In this document: positions 51,765 through 61,444 of the stretch, one piece after another
Layout of the letters: the number at the start of each line of letters is the position of its first letter
How positions within the stretch are numbered: position 1 is the first letter of the stretch
Assembly: GCA_001599755.1 (NCBI GenBank)
Contig: BCHX01000004.1
Span: forward strand, 2,914,001-2,978,000
Source: Gliomastix tumulicola
Taxonomy: Eukaryota; Ascomycota; Sordariomycetes; Hypocreales; Bionectriaceae
DNA length: 64,000 nt
Direction of reading: 5' to 3'
Notes under the pieces: generated by a model
Database searches by the model: none
Seen by the model: only the letters and a program-made list of their open reading frames with translations
Told to the model about the DNA's origin: nothing
Program-made: the position numbers and the translations under genes

Positions 51765-54236
51765 TCAATGCCCTTTGTCTGACTCGTCCGAGTCAGCAAA
51801 CATGTCGACCGCGCGCATCCTAGGCTTGCGAGCCAGCATAGTGGTTGCTCTCGACTCCGTCGCATTCGTCTTGGTATCAGCAGAATCCTGATTCTTGGTC
51901 TCCTTAGCTTCTTCGGTGGCTTGTGCCACGTTGCCACCATTGGAACCGGCCTCGTCCATGTGAGCGTCGCCGTTGTTGCTATCCTCCTCCATTGGTTCGC
52001 CTTCGACGTCGTCGTCGTCTTCGATGGGTTCACCAATAACATCATCATCCTCTTCGATAGGCTCTCCGGCGACATCGTCGTCATCATCGATTGGCTCGCC
52101 GGCCACATCATCCTCATCACCAATAGGTTCGCCCTCGGGCTCAGTGCTGATGGGGAGTGTGGCAGCTTCACTTGCCACCGTGTTCGGTTCTTCGAGCTGT
52201 GTGGCTTCGACAACCTTCCACTTGCTCTTTTTGGTGGGATCGACCGTCTTGCTCTCCTCCTTGAGAAGAGCAGGGGGGCTCTCAAACGTGCGGACAAACT
52301 GCTCGTGGCTTTCGGCGGGAAACACGCACCAGCCTTCCCACGTATTTAGCACCAACATGATGCTTCTGTTCCACTTCTCAGCCCGCATCCGACCCCAGCG
52401 TAGCTTGTCGGCCATTGATCCCAGATACTCGAACGTCTTGTGCTCTCGCATAGCGGTTTCGAAGAGCTGGCGAAAGCGCCAAGCATGTCGAACCCCACTC
52501 GTGGACGATGAGGAAGCGAGAATGTCGTTGACGACATACAAGGTGATTAGACTTGCAACGCTGGAGTCGTTTGTCTCTGCTGAGGCAGCCTCGTCGGCAG
52601 TAACCCCTTGTGCTCCATTGCTGGTCTCCTGTTTGCGATCTGGGTTCGCTGATGACAGTGCCAGGGGCTTTTCAATGTTGGAGACTATCATGTTCACCAC
52701 CTCCTCCACGCCACGGCTTGTGTGTAGCATCGCGAAAGCTGTCACCCTGGCAATATCACCGTTTCGGACTTTGGCAAGTGATGTTGGAAGCCGTGCTAGG
52801 AGGTGACACAACCTGGCTTTGTCAAGGGGGTTGAGGAAGACTTCCTCATTCTCGTCCCCTGGGTTCTCGCGGTTCGCTTCGCGTTCGATGTCGTCGTCAT
52901 CAGATGAATTGTAGTCCGAGTCTGAGGCAAATTCATCAAGTTCCAGTGAGTGCTCGAATGGTAGACGCTTCTCAGGAGCTTTCCACGCATGGCTGCCGTC
53001 GAAGAGTGGCACAAATTTCCCTTTTCCTTGTCCTTCGCCTCCTCCGGTGATGATCTCCCACAGATTCCAGCGATACCAGGTTGCTCCTTCACTCCTCGCA
53101 TCCCATATCCAGGCCCATCTCTCCTCACGTTGCACGGATGGGCGAGACATGAGGAGTGCCTCAAACTCGGCGCCGTGCTCTAGGACGCCTTCAATGACCA
53201 TGTTGATGAGCCGGATCGTCTTGATGTCCTTTGGCCGCTCGACGGGGACGTGGAGTAGTTTGGATCTGTTGACATCGCCAGCAACTTGATTGTAGCTTGA
53301 AGGAGGAGCGAATCCACGATTGAAGCCTTGCTGGCGAGGCTTGTCCTTTTCTGCGACATTATCTACTGGCTTCGCGCCAAACGGCTGCGAATCAGCAGTC
53401 GACAAGCCTGCATGAGGCAATGCGACGGATGAGCTGACGGCAGATGATAAATGCCGATGGAGCGACAGGTAGTGGCCGTAGCCTAGGTATTTGTTCTGAA
53501 GTGAGCTCACAGCGGCATCGATGTCGTTCGCCGGTGTCTCCTGGGAGAGGGTGACAATGGCCGTGAGAGCCTTTCGTTCCGAGCCGCCCTGACTGGCAGG
53601 GGGTTGTATCTTGACGTCTTCCACAGCCAGATTCTTCGGCATGAGTGCTCTGATGACGGAGGGTGATGTTCCAAGAGGCAGATTTTGCAACCGAAGTGTC
53701 GGCCTCGCGATCGCCTTCTCCTCTGCCCGATCAACCACGGCGCCCATTTCCTCGTCGTCGCTCGTATCGAAGGCTTTCGTGATTGAAACGGCGCCGGTGG
53801 GGCCTTCGTGGCCAGCCTGGGACTTCTCTCTCGAGCCGCGCGAGAAGTCATTGAACGATCGCTTCTTCCCGAACGACGAAGGGGGGGGCCCCAAGCTCCC
53901 AGGCCCCGACTTCAGGCCCGCCGTCCCAAAGTGTCGCTTCGATGGTCCCCCCGGTGGCGCTGCGGCGGCGCCGCCAAAACCAGGGCGTGGTGGTCCTCCC
54001 TGACCCATGTTGCGCCCGCCTCCATGCATGTTGTGTCGAGGGTCGCGCTCGTCATCGTACTGGCCGTGATTGAAATCCCTAATAAAATCTTCGTACGCGG
54101 CGGCGGTCTCGGCTTCCTCGCGCTGGCGCTTCGCTTCGGCCTCAGCCTTCTGCTTCTCGAAGGCGGATAGCTTGGAGGGCTTCTGGAGCTTGGCCTGGAC
54201 GTCGGGGAAGCCCGCCGGGTTTTTGCTGGAGGACAT
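51765..54236 (-). CDS. U2-associated SURP-domain splicing factor (U2SURP/SR140-like)
   Basis: Single exon, 823 residues, ATG at 54236. It is a nuclear pre-mRNA splicing factor associated with U2 snRNP. Seen in order: a charged N-terminal coil (FEKQKAEAEAKRQREEAETAAAYEDFIRDF), a Gly/Pro-rich linker, an RRM-like fold about 180-270 (PTLRLQNLPLGTSPSVIRALMP to GYGHYLSLHRHL), a SURP module about 340-400 (KTIRLINMVIEGVLEHGAEFEALLMSR then WAWIWDARSEGATWYRWNLWEI), and a CID-type helical domain about 475-650 (LDKARLCHLLARLPTSLAKVRNGDIARVTAFAMLH). This domain order is that of U2SURP. The C-terminal ~150 residues are acidic and include five tandem 11-residue units of the form GEPI-x2-DDDV-x (see repeat). 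No RS tail is present, unlike the animal protein. Confidence 0.88.
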   Translation of the reverse strand: MSSSKNPAGFPDVQAKLQKPSKLSAFEKQKAEAEAKRQREEAETAAAYEDFIRDFNHGQYDDERDPRHNMHGGGRNMGQGGPPRPGFGGAAAAPPGGPSKRHFGTAGLKSGPGSLGPPPSSFGKKRSFNDFSRGSREKSQAGHEGPTGAVSITKAFDTSDDEEMGAVVDRAEEKAIARPTLRLQNLPLGTSPSVIRALMPKNLAVEDVKIQPPASQGGSERKALTAIVTLSQETPANDIDAAVSSLQNKYLGYGHYLSLHRHLSSAVSSSVALPHAGLSTADSQPFGAKPVDNVAEKDKPRQQGFNRGFAPPSSYNQVAGDVNRSKLLHVPVERPKDIKTIRLINMVIEGVLEHGAEFEALLMSRPSVQREERWAWIWDARSEGATWYRWNLWEIITGGGEGQGKGKFVPLFDGSHAWKAPEKRLPFEHSLELDEFASDSDYNSSDDDDIEREANRENPGDENEEVFLNPLDKARLCHLLARLPTSLAKVRNGDIARVTAFAMLHTSRGVEEVVNMIVSNIEKPLALSSANPDRKQETSNGAQGVTADEAASAETNDSSVASLITLYVVNDILASSSSTSGVRHAWRFRQLFETAMREHKTFEYLGSMADKLRWGRMRAEKWNRSIMLVLNTWEGWCVFPAESHEQFVRTFESPPALLKEESKTVDPTKKSKWKVVEATQLEEPNTVASEAATLPISTEPEGEPIGDEDDVAGEPIDDDDDVAGEPIEEDDDVIGEPIEDDDDVEGEPMEEDSNNGDAHMDEAGSNGGNVAQATEEAKETKNQDSADTKTNATESRATTMLARKPRMRAVDMFADSDESDKGH
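51994..52155 (-). repeat. Acidic tandem repeat coding units (33 nt) in the U2SURP-like gene
   Basis: On the minus strand five units of about 33 nt encode GEPIGDEDDVA, GEPIDDDDDVA, GEPIEEDDDVI, GEPIEDDDDVE and GEPMEEDSNNG. The units differ mainly in the two residues after Ile. The start and end positions are approximate to a few bases. Confidence 0.85.
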
Positions 54237-55077
54237 GGCGTTTGCGAGCCTACGCCATGGCTGCAGAACGGTCAGTGAGGGCTAATGAGACGGCTACCGG
54301 ATGTGATGGTGGATTGAGCTTCCGTTCCCATTGAGGCAGGGCGCGTTGGTGTTGGGAGCTGCACTTGCCAGGCAGTGAATCAAAGGACCCACTAAATAGA
54401 TAACCCCGTTAAATGCATCTACTGTGAAACTGATCGATCACTTGCCTCGGCCATATCATCTCTAATCTTTCTACTTCCAGGGCCAATTCACCTCTTGGTA
54501 CATTTTCTTAAAAATCTCCAGGTTAGGAGGGCACTTTACATCGACCTCATATGGATTTTAGAGGCGTTGGTCAAAGCCGGCGTCCGAGTGGCTAGCCATG
54601 CAGACTGGGTGAGTGCCTTTGTCTTGTCCAGGTCCTCGGCTTCCACGCTCAAAGCGAAGATTCGGCTTGTCTCGATCTCCGATACTTACGTTGGTTGGTT
54701 GGTGTATGGAGAGGTTGAGGTTGCCGGAATGTTTTTTGCAGGGAGAAAGGCTACCTATTGTGGTAACCTCATCAATAGCTGTGAGACAACTTGCAATCCC
54801 TTCTTGACGTGGACCGGGACTGATGAACCCAACTGTCAAAAGAGAGCCTTTTGTGAAGCTCTCAGAAAGGAGGCAATAGCTGAGTATCCAAAGAGTTCTT
54901 CCATAGAAAGAAAATGGCTGTTGGCATCAGAGCAACTGTCATCGGGCAACCAACTTCCCAGAGAGACCACGGCACTTGTATGTGCACCTCTATATTGTCA
55001 TATTTGCAAGTCTATGTCTAACCTTGATATGTAGAGGATTTATGTACTGGAAAGACTCGCAAGGCCTTCCCGTCCTC
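54237..55077. other. Promoter of the splicing factor and 3' region of the oxidase
   Basis: About 840 bases between two minus-strand genes. A 179-codon open frame on the + strand (54495-55034) has no recognisable domain and is not called. The region otherwise has no visible gene. Confidence 0.5.
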
Positions 55078-56490
55078 TTATAGCTTGGAAGCCTTCCCCG
55101 AATCCAGCTTTCGCAGCTCCTCCTCGAGTATCATCCCGGGAAACCCTCCCCGGCTCCCATCCCACGTAATCAGACCGTTGTACTGGCCCTCCGCCGAGAC
55201 ACTCCCCAGCCCATCATCCTCGATATCCTTCCACCGCCACTTCTCGGCCAGCCTTCCGCCCTTGCCCTGCAGACAGTCCGCCAGCCGGTCCCCGATGACC
55301 GGGAGGAACTTGAACCCGTGCCCGCTGTCTCCCGTCGCGACGAACAGGCCTTCCCAGCCTGGGTGCCAGTCAGCCAGCCAGTCGGCGTCGCGCGTGTCGC
55401 TGTACCAGCATAGGCGGGTTTTGACCCAGGGTCTATCCTCGAGGCCGTGGATGGGGATCATCTCTCTGAGACATCTGCGGAGATCCGCCTCGGCGTCGGG
55501 TGGGAGACGGTCTTCACCGCCGTCGCGGGTTGTCTTTGGGAGAGACGCGACAAACGGCTGCCTGGGCTCAGATGATGATGCTGGGAGTGCGCCAGCGACT
55601 TGCTTGGGGTTCAGGTAGCCGAAGCCGTGGCGCGCAACTTTGAGGACGCCGTCCCGCGGCGGGATGACGAAGAGACCGGTTGTGAAGTTGATGATGACGG
55701 GCTTATTCTCGAGCTGTGCCTGCTCCTCCGGCGTGATCTTGATATACGCCATGGCATGTCCCGTCGCCTCACAGCGGCCTCTGAGATCAACTAGCGACCC
55801 TGTCCACGCGCCCGCAGCGAGGAAGACGATGCTCCCAAAAAGCACGCCGCCGTCCTTGAGCCTCGCCCCCGTGACCCTCTTCTCCTCCGTGACCAGCTCC
55901 GTGACCTGAGCGTCGACAAAGTTGACCCTCCCCGTGGCCTTCACCTGCCGATACAGCCACTTCATACCCTCGCCGTTGTCCGCCCAACCGGAGAGCTTGT
56001 TGACATAGCCCCAGTCCCCCGAGGCCACGACACCGGCATACTCCCGGATGGCCTCCGCGCTCCCCAGCTCCAGCACCTTGTCCGGGCTCCCGCCCTCCCG
56101 AGCGATCCGCGCCACGTTCTCCCAGCTCGACCGCGCATAGTCCATCCCGGACTTCTCGCCGACCTGCGGCGCGGAGCCGCCGTACGCCGTGACGACGAAC
56201 CCGGTCTCCGCGTACCGCCCCTGCCCGCCGACCTCCCGGTCCCCTCGCTTCCGCCACTCGCGCTGCGCCTCCGCGCCGAGGGCGGCGTAGTCCGGATCCG
56301 CGTAGTCCGCCCGCACGATCCGCGAGGAGTCTACGCTGGCGGCGTCCTCGGGGGGGAACTGGCCGTTCGCATCGTCTACGACGGTGATGGCCGTCCCATC
56401 GAAGAAGGGCCGCTTTGTGAGGGCCCAGGCAGTGCTGAGGCCGAAGAGACCGGATCCTATAATGAGGATGGACTCAGGGGCTGTCTCCAT
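55078..56490 (-). CDS. Peroxisomal FAD amine oxidase (sarcosine/L-saccharopine/L-pipecolate type)
   Basis: Single exon, 470 residues, ATG at 56490. It is a DAO-family flavoenzyme of the monomeric sarcosine oxidase group. Seen: FAD-binding GSGLFG at residues 12-17, VDSSRIVRADYADPDYAALGAEAQREWR, a typical segment of this group, the cysteine of RLCWYSDTRDADW as candidate covalent FAD site, and DWHPGWEGLFVATGDSGHGFKFLPVIG near the C-terminus. The protein ends in SKL, a canonical type-1 peroxisomal targeting signal. This fits an enzyme that makes hydrogen peroxide while oxidising a cyclic or secondary amino acid such as L-pipecolate or L-saccharopine; the exact substrate is not resolved. It is in the same superfamily as the enzyme at 6286 but has no sequon array and a different targeting signal. 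Confidence 0.92.
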   Translation of the reverse strand: METAPESILIIGSGLFGLSTAWALTKRPFFDGTAITVVDDANGQFPPEDAASVDSSRIVRADYADPDYAALGAEAQREWRKRGDREVGGQGRYAETGFVVTAYGGSAPQVGEKSGMDYARSSWENVARIAREGGSPDKVLELGSAEAIREYAGVVASGDWGYVNKLSGWADNGEGMKWLYRQVKATGRVNFVDAQVTELVTEEKRVTGARLKDGGVLFGSIVFLAAGAWTGSLVDLRGRCEATGHAMAYIKITPEEQAQLENKPVIINFTTGLFVIPPRDGVLKVARHGFGYLNPKQVAGALPASSSEPRQPFVASLPKTTRDGGEDRLPPDAEADLRRCLREMIPIHGLEDRPWVKTRLCWYSDTRDADWLADWHPGWEGLFVATGDSGHGFKFLPVIGDRLADCLQGKGGRLAEKWRWKDIEDDGLGSVSAEGQYNGLITWDGSRGGFPGMILEEELRKLDSGKASKL

Positions 56491-57360
56491 GATCTGTATT
56501 GTAGCTCTGACGAAGCGTCGAAGCCCAACGATACTTGGATATATCTACACTTAGCAGGAAGCCTAGGATCATACAGTCAGTCAAATCTTCCACCGCTACG
56601 AAGACTTTGAACTAGGACATCGGGAGGAAATCGGAGTTCACGACCCGCCTAGAGGCACGCCCTTCGGCTTAAGGGCCGTCGCCAGCCCGACTGTCTTGGC
56701 TTCACCGATAATCGGATTCATCGAGGGCTTGTTCACTTGCTGATCCACATATAGGATTTTCATTCACCATTAGCAAAGGAACGAGTTTGTGTGTTTATCA
56801 TTTTTTTTATTGATAGTCGAGGCAATGGCAACTGTGATGTCGTCGACTCAACGAGTCTAGATGAGAGTGCCAAAGAAGCCTCGTCGTGAGATTCCGCTTC
56901 TCCCTCCTCCATCCACACGCGCACAGCAACAGGTGCCACCACTTCCACGACCGATGCCGCCAACCATCCCCTCCAAAAAATTAGGCAGGCCATCCGAGAC
57001 TGATGGGCATATCAAACCCGGGGAAACCTGTGAGCAATCTATCTAGTGCCTTGGGGAAAATAGTCTCAGGCGTGACTTTTCGTTGCGAAAGAAAACACTT
57101 CGTGCGGAGGAATCAAAAGGTTCTTCCCCCTCAACCTTCCCAACGCCAGTGCCACGCAACTCGGAACTCCAAAATAGTACAGACAAGGCTCGTCAGTGGA
57201 CAAAGGACCGGGGTACCAATGCCACTCCGGCTTGTGGTGAAAAGGGGGGGAATAAAAAGAAAAAGGAATCGTGGTATCGTGAATGGTTGTCTAGTCATAC
57301 ACGTTGACATGCGATGATGTGACCATCGTGTGCCAACATCATCCCCTCGCTTTGGTGCAT
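56491..57360. other. Intergenic region between oxidase and TBP genes
   Basis: About 870 bases containing the oxidase promoter and the TBP 3' region. Short frames lack domains. No gene seen. Confidence 0.5.
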
Positions 57361-58306
57361 TTAGACCTTGCGGAAGTCTGTGAAGGGACGTATGTTAGTA
57401 TATGATGGAATACACAATACACCAAACGCTTGAATACTGACCTTGAAGCACAGGGTAGATCATCTCGAAGGCCTGGTAAATCTCTTCTCTCACTTTGGCT
57501 CCAGTGAGGACTATCTTGCCGCTGACGAAGATCAGAAGCACGATCTTCGGCTTGATCATACGGTAGATCAGACCCGGGAACAGTTCAGGCTCGTACGAGC
57601 TGAAGTTAACGTGGCGAGAAGCCAGACCTTCGAGACGAATAGGGAACTTGACGTCACAAGACCCAACAATGTTCTGGATCTTAAAGTCCGTGAACTTGGC
57701 GTTGAAGCCGAGCTTCTGGATGATACGGGCGTACTTGCGAGAAGCGAGCTTCGAGTCATCCTCAGACTTGGCACCGGTGACGACCATCTTGCCAGACGCG
57801 AAAATCAGGGCCGTAGTCTTGGGCTCGCGGATACGCATAATAACGGCAGCGAAACGCTGAGTAGGTTAGCATCGAAGTGCAAATGCTTGATGCTCCTCAA
57901 AAGGTGACAGTACCTTGGGATTGTACTCTGCATTTCGCGCGTGCAGGGCAATCGTCTTGAGGTCAAGACGGCAATCGAGGTTGACCGTCGCCACGATGTT
58001 CCTTGATGGTAGATGTAAGATAAGCCTCGCTGAGCAATGACAAGTCACTCAGGAGGATACATACTGTAGTGTGGGCGTAATGCCGCTGGGTCCCTGGTTC
58101 GCCGCGGGCGTGGCAGCTGGGGTTGCGGGTGTCACTCCAAGCCCGTTGCCAGCCTGCTGACCATTGGGCACTGGACGCTGACCGCCCTCCCCGGTAGAGC
58201 CAGGGGGGGTCAGTTCGTTCGTGGCACCAGGAAACGAGAGCGAGCCAGGAGCGGTGAACGCCTTGGCCTGGGCGGCGTTGGACGGATGCGTCTGAATGCC
58301 TTCCAT
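57361..58306 (-). CDS. SPT15: TATA-binding protein (TBP/SPT15)
   Basis: Model: complement of join 57361..57377, 57442..57856, 57914..58001, 58065..58306, 253 residues. It is the general transcription factor that binds the TATA box as part of TFIID, SL1 and TFIIIB. The N-terminus (MEGIQTHPSNAAQAKAF, about 80 residues) is Pro/Gly/Thr-rich and variable, as usual. The saddle core follows: [65 protein letters not shown] and its second pseudo-repeat IQNIVGSCDVKFPIRLEGLASRH to GKIVLTGAKVREEIYQAFE. The last exon is only 17 nt (completing D-F-R-K-V, stop), a recognised end of the fold. All intron phases fit. The start at 58306 is chosen by resemblance to other fungal TBPs; the same frame is open upstream but includes no family sequence. 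Confidence 0.95.
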
Positions 58307-61300
58307 GTTCGGAGTCGGTGTGGTTCTGACGCGGTATTTGACTGTGTCAAGTAGAAGTCGCTCGAGCTTTTCTGTGACGATTACCCAATTAGCCAAGTGC
58401 TTTGACAGAGATAAAAATTCCTGAGAGCTCGTTGGCATGGCCAAGGTGAAAAATTGCACACTCGGCGCAAGAAGTGAGGGCAAAGTGAGGTGGAGTATGT
58501 ATTGTCGCCAAACATGAATGGGGTGCGGGACTGGTTTGCTGAACAGAACATGAAGCAAGAAAGCCACCTACCGAATCGTGGGAGATGAACAAATTAATGT
58601 CTCCCCTACAAAATCAAGGCTCGTTTGTGTGTGTATGTGGCGGTTGGAGATGAATCTCGGCTTTGCGCAGCGACTTGTGATGGGAATCGACAGCACCGAG
58701 AGGTGGATGATAGAATGACGGCGGGTTGGTAAAAGACGAGGATGGTCGTTCGAAACTCGAAGGTCGCAAATGTGCTTCTCGCGCTCGCTCGGAGGACCGA
58801 TGACCACAATCGTCTTTGTCCCTTAGGGGCTTCTTCTTCACTTCAACGCAACGGGGCTTTTTTCTTCTATTGGCAGGTTGTACTACAGGAGCGCAACCGA
58901 TCCGATGTCGACGGCGGGATTCTTGTGCGGGCACCTGCCTGGGTCGTGTCAACGGAATCGCGTTGCGATGGGAGTGCGACGGCTGTGACGAACGTGTTCC
59001 AGTTCAACAGCAGACCAGGTCGCGAGGCTGGCGTGTATGGCACTTCGTTGATGCGAAGGTGCGGGTACGATAAAACGGTAGCAAGGTGTGCAGGGAGAGA
59101 GAGAGAGAAAGCAGAGGAGGCGATCTTCGTTTCCTTCCTGAATGAATAAATTCAAGAGAGGAGGGGTAGAGGCAGGTGTAGGGGAGAAAATGAGAAAGTG
59201 GGTCGTGACGTTGATGAGGGAGAAGTGAGTGTGGTCGGTGATTAGGAAAAATAATTAAGCCGAACGTCTGTGGGTGGTGCAGTACGTAAGGCCGGTCGGG
59301 GCTTCCAGGGAAATATTTTCTCAGGTTTACAGACGAGAGGGGAAGGCCGGGCTACTTATAATCGTGGGCGGTGCGGGCAGGTCAGGGTGGCCCCAGGCAA
59401 CCAGCGTTGCCTCTGCCAGCTCTTGGTTGGGGCTGGTTTTCGCGCTAAAGTTTTTTTCGGCCAATCACAGCGCCGGGAACCGCTGGTTTTACCCAGGCTC
59501 TCACAGGAGCCCTGGCCTAAGGTCAACTGAGCCCCTGAAGTACCCCGACCGAGCGCTGGAGGTAGCCGCCTATCAAGACTTTGTCCACTTCAAGTGGCGC
59601 TTGCTGGCGTTGCCTCGCGCCCCCCCCTTTCCCTCTCTCCTTTCACCTCCAGCCCTCATGCTCATGCCACACCTGACAATTCCTGGCTCCTTCATTCTCC
59701 CTGCCGCACGAAAATATCCCTCTCACAGCTTTCTCCCCAGCTATTGCTGAGCGAAAAACAAACACAGCCTGCCCCGACCACCCGATGACGATACAAACGA
59801 GCGAACATGCCATCGTGCATCACGTCTCGGGCGATGCGACGCCTGCACGTCGTGGCAAAAGATGCAGACCGAACACGAAAGAAGCAACCATCGACCGCCC
59901 GAACCCCCTACAAACGCGCAAGCAGTGGGAAGATTTTAGTGCAGGGAGCAGGAAATTGCATGATGGAGCGGCCGGGAACGAGACGCCAAGACCCAACAGG
60001 CCATGACGCCGCACAGGCCAGAAAAGCAAAGCACGCCCGACTCAAACACGCGCATCCACCCCCTTATCAGCCCCCTTCCCTCACCCTACACCACCGCCCA
60101 AAGCATGTCTGAAACACGACATTTTCGCGTTCGCTGAGCAACAAAGCGCGTGCCATCAGTGAGTGGTACCCTCCTTTTTCTTCATCCCTGGTCTTCCTTT
60201 TTTTCGACGGTCCAGGCGGTCGCAAACCGTCACTGCTACAGATGCATCGCCATCACGTTGACAGCGCGCGGTGCAAGCGCATCGTCGCTGGCAGCTGGCT
60301 GTTGGTAAGGACATCTCTTCCCTTGCTATGAGTGTTTGTTGCTCGCCACCCTCCCAACGGCAGACAGTGTGTGAGTCATTCATCAGTTGGCATGAGTAGC
60401 ACCTCACTGTAGCCTGGCCGTTTGCGGAACTCTGAGTGGTCAGGGGGGCTGGGGCCCCTATTTAAGCCTCGCGCCACCCACCCTCATGCTGTCAGCAGCA
60501 GACCACCAACAAAAGTGTGTTTAATGCGCGAGTCGTCGTTATCAGCAGTCTGGTGCGGTACTCATCAGCTTATTCCATTTAATGGTTTCTCGTGTGGCAG
60601 GAAAAAACTGCATCGTCATCGCATAGACGACTGTTTGCCGTGCCCGACCGTGCGCTGTCGCATCTCATGGAACAGTGCGGAACCCCCAGCTGTCCCAATG
60701 TCGGGAAAAAATTTGATGGCTGGAGGATTGCGTGCCCCCCGGACGGGGCGCCTCGGTACCCCGGCCATCTTATCAATGTACCGCGTTAACAATTTTCTGT
60801 GACCCACATGGGCTGATCTCGCAGCTCTCACTGGTGCGAATAGCCACGGCTCAGTCGGTTGTCATCTCGTGCCGACGTGCACATGCATGCGCTCCCGCTC
60901 TGCGACCTATTCTCGTTCGCCAAGGCAGCCAGTCTAGATGCATCGTGAGGCTCAATTGCTTATATTTAGGCAGACAGTCGTATCGCTGCGACGCTGACGG
61001 CGCTATTTTACCATCCAGTACGTTGTGTCCATCGCTGATTGGATGAACCACGACACCAGCGGAAGAATGGTCATCTGTCTCAAAACTAGGTATTTGCTAT
61101 TGATGCTCTATTGCCCTCGTAGTCTGCTCTGTGCATTCCCTCATCGTAATGCTGCAAAGCACGCATAGAAGCCCACGGCAACGAATGTACGGCGACAGCG
61201 TCGCTACGGCGCGCCCGATCGCATTGGAGTGGCAATAAAATGTCGTCATTTTCTCTAACACCCGGACATCGTACTCCGACTCCTCAGATCCCATTCTATG

Positions 61301-61444
61301 CAAGAAAAAAGAAAGAGAAAAAAAGGATTTCCCGCCCCAATACCAGGTGCAAACACAATAGATTCAGTGAGCCAGTGTCATGGAATGTGCCACCATCATT
61401 TCCACCCTTCCGAATCAGACCCTGAGGTTTCAAAGACACGGGCT
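58307..61444. other. Upstream region of TBP, no other gene seen
   Basis: About 3.1 kb. The left part is the TBP promoter and leader. The right 1 kb includes the 3' region of the ETF-QO gene. Open frames on both strands up to 158 codons overlap each other, have low complexity and no domains. Confidence 0.5.

Noticed and set aside
51921..52806. Two hydrophobic or serine-rich frames opposite the U2SURP-like gene, one resembling a membrane protein
   Set aside because: They are reverse complements of the acidic GAT/GAC/GAA repeat and neighbouring exon; the hydrophobic run is an artefact of those codons.
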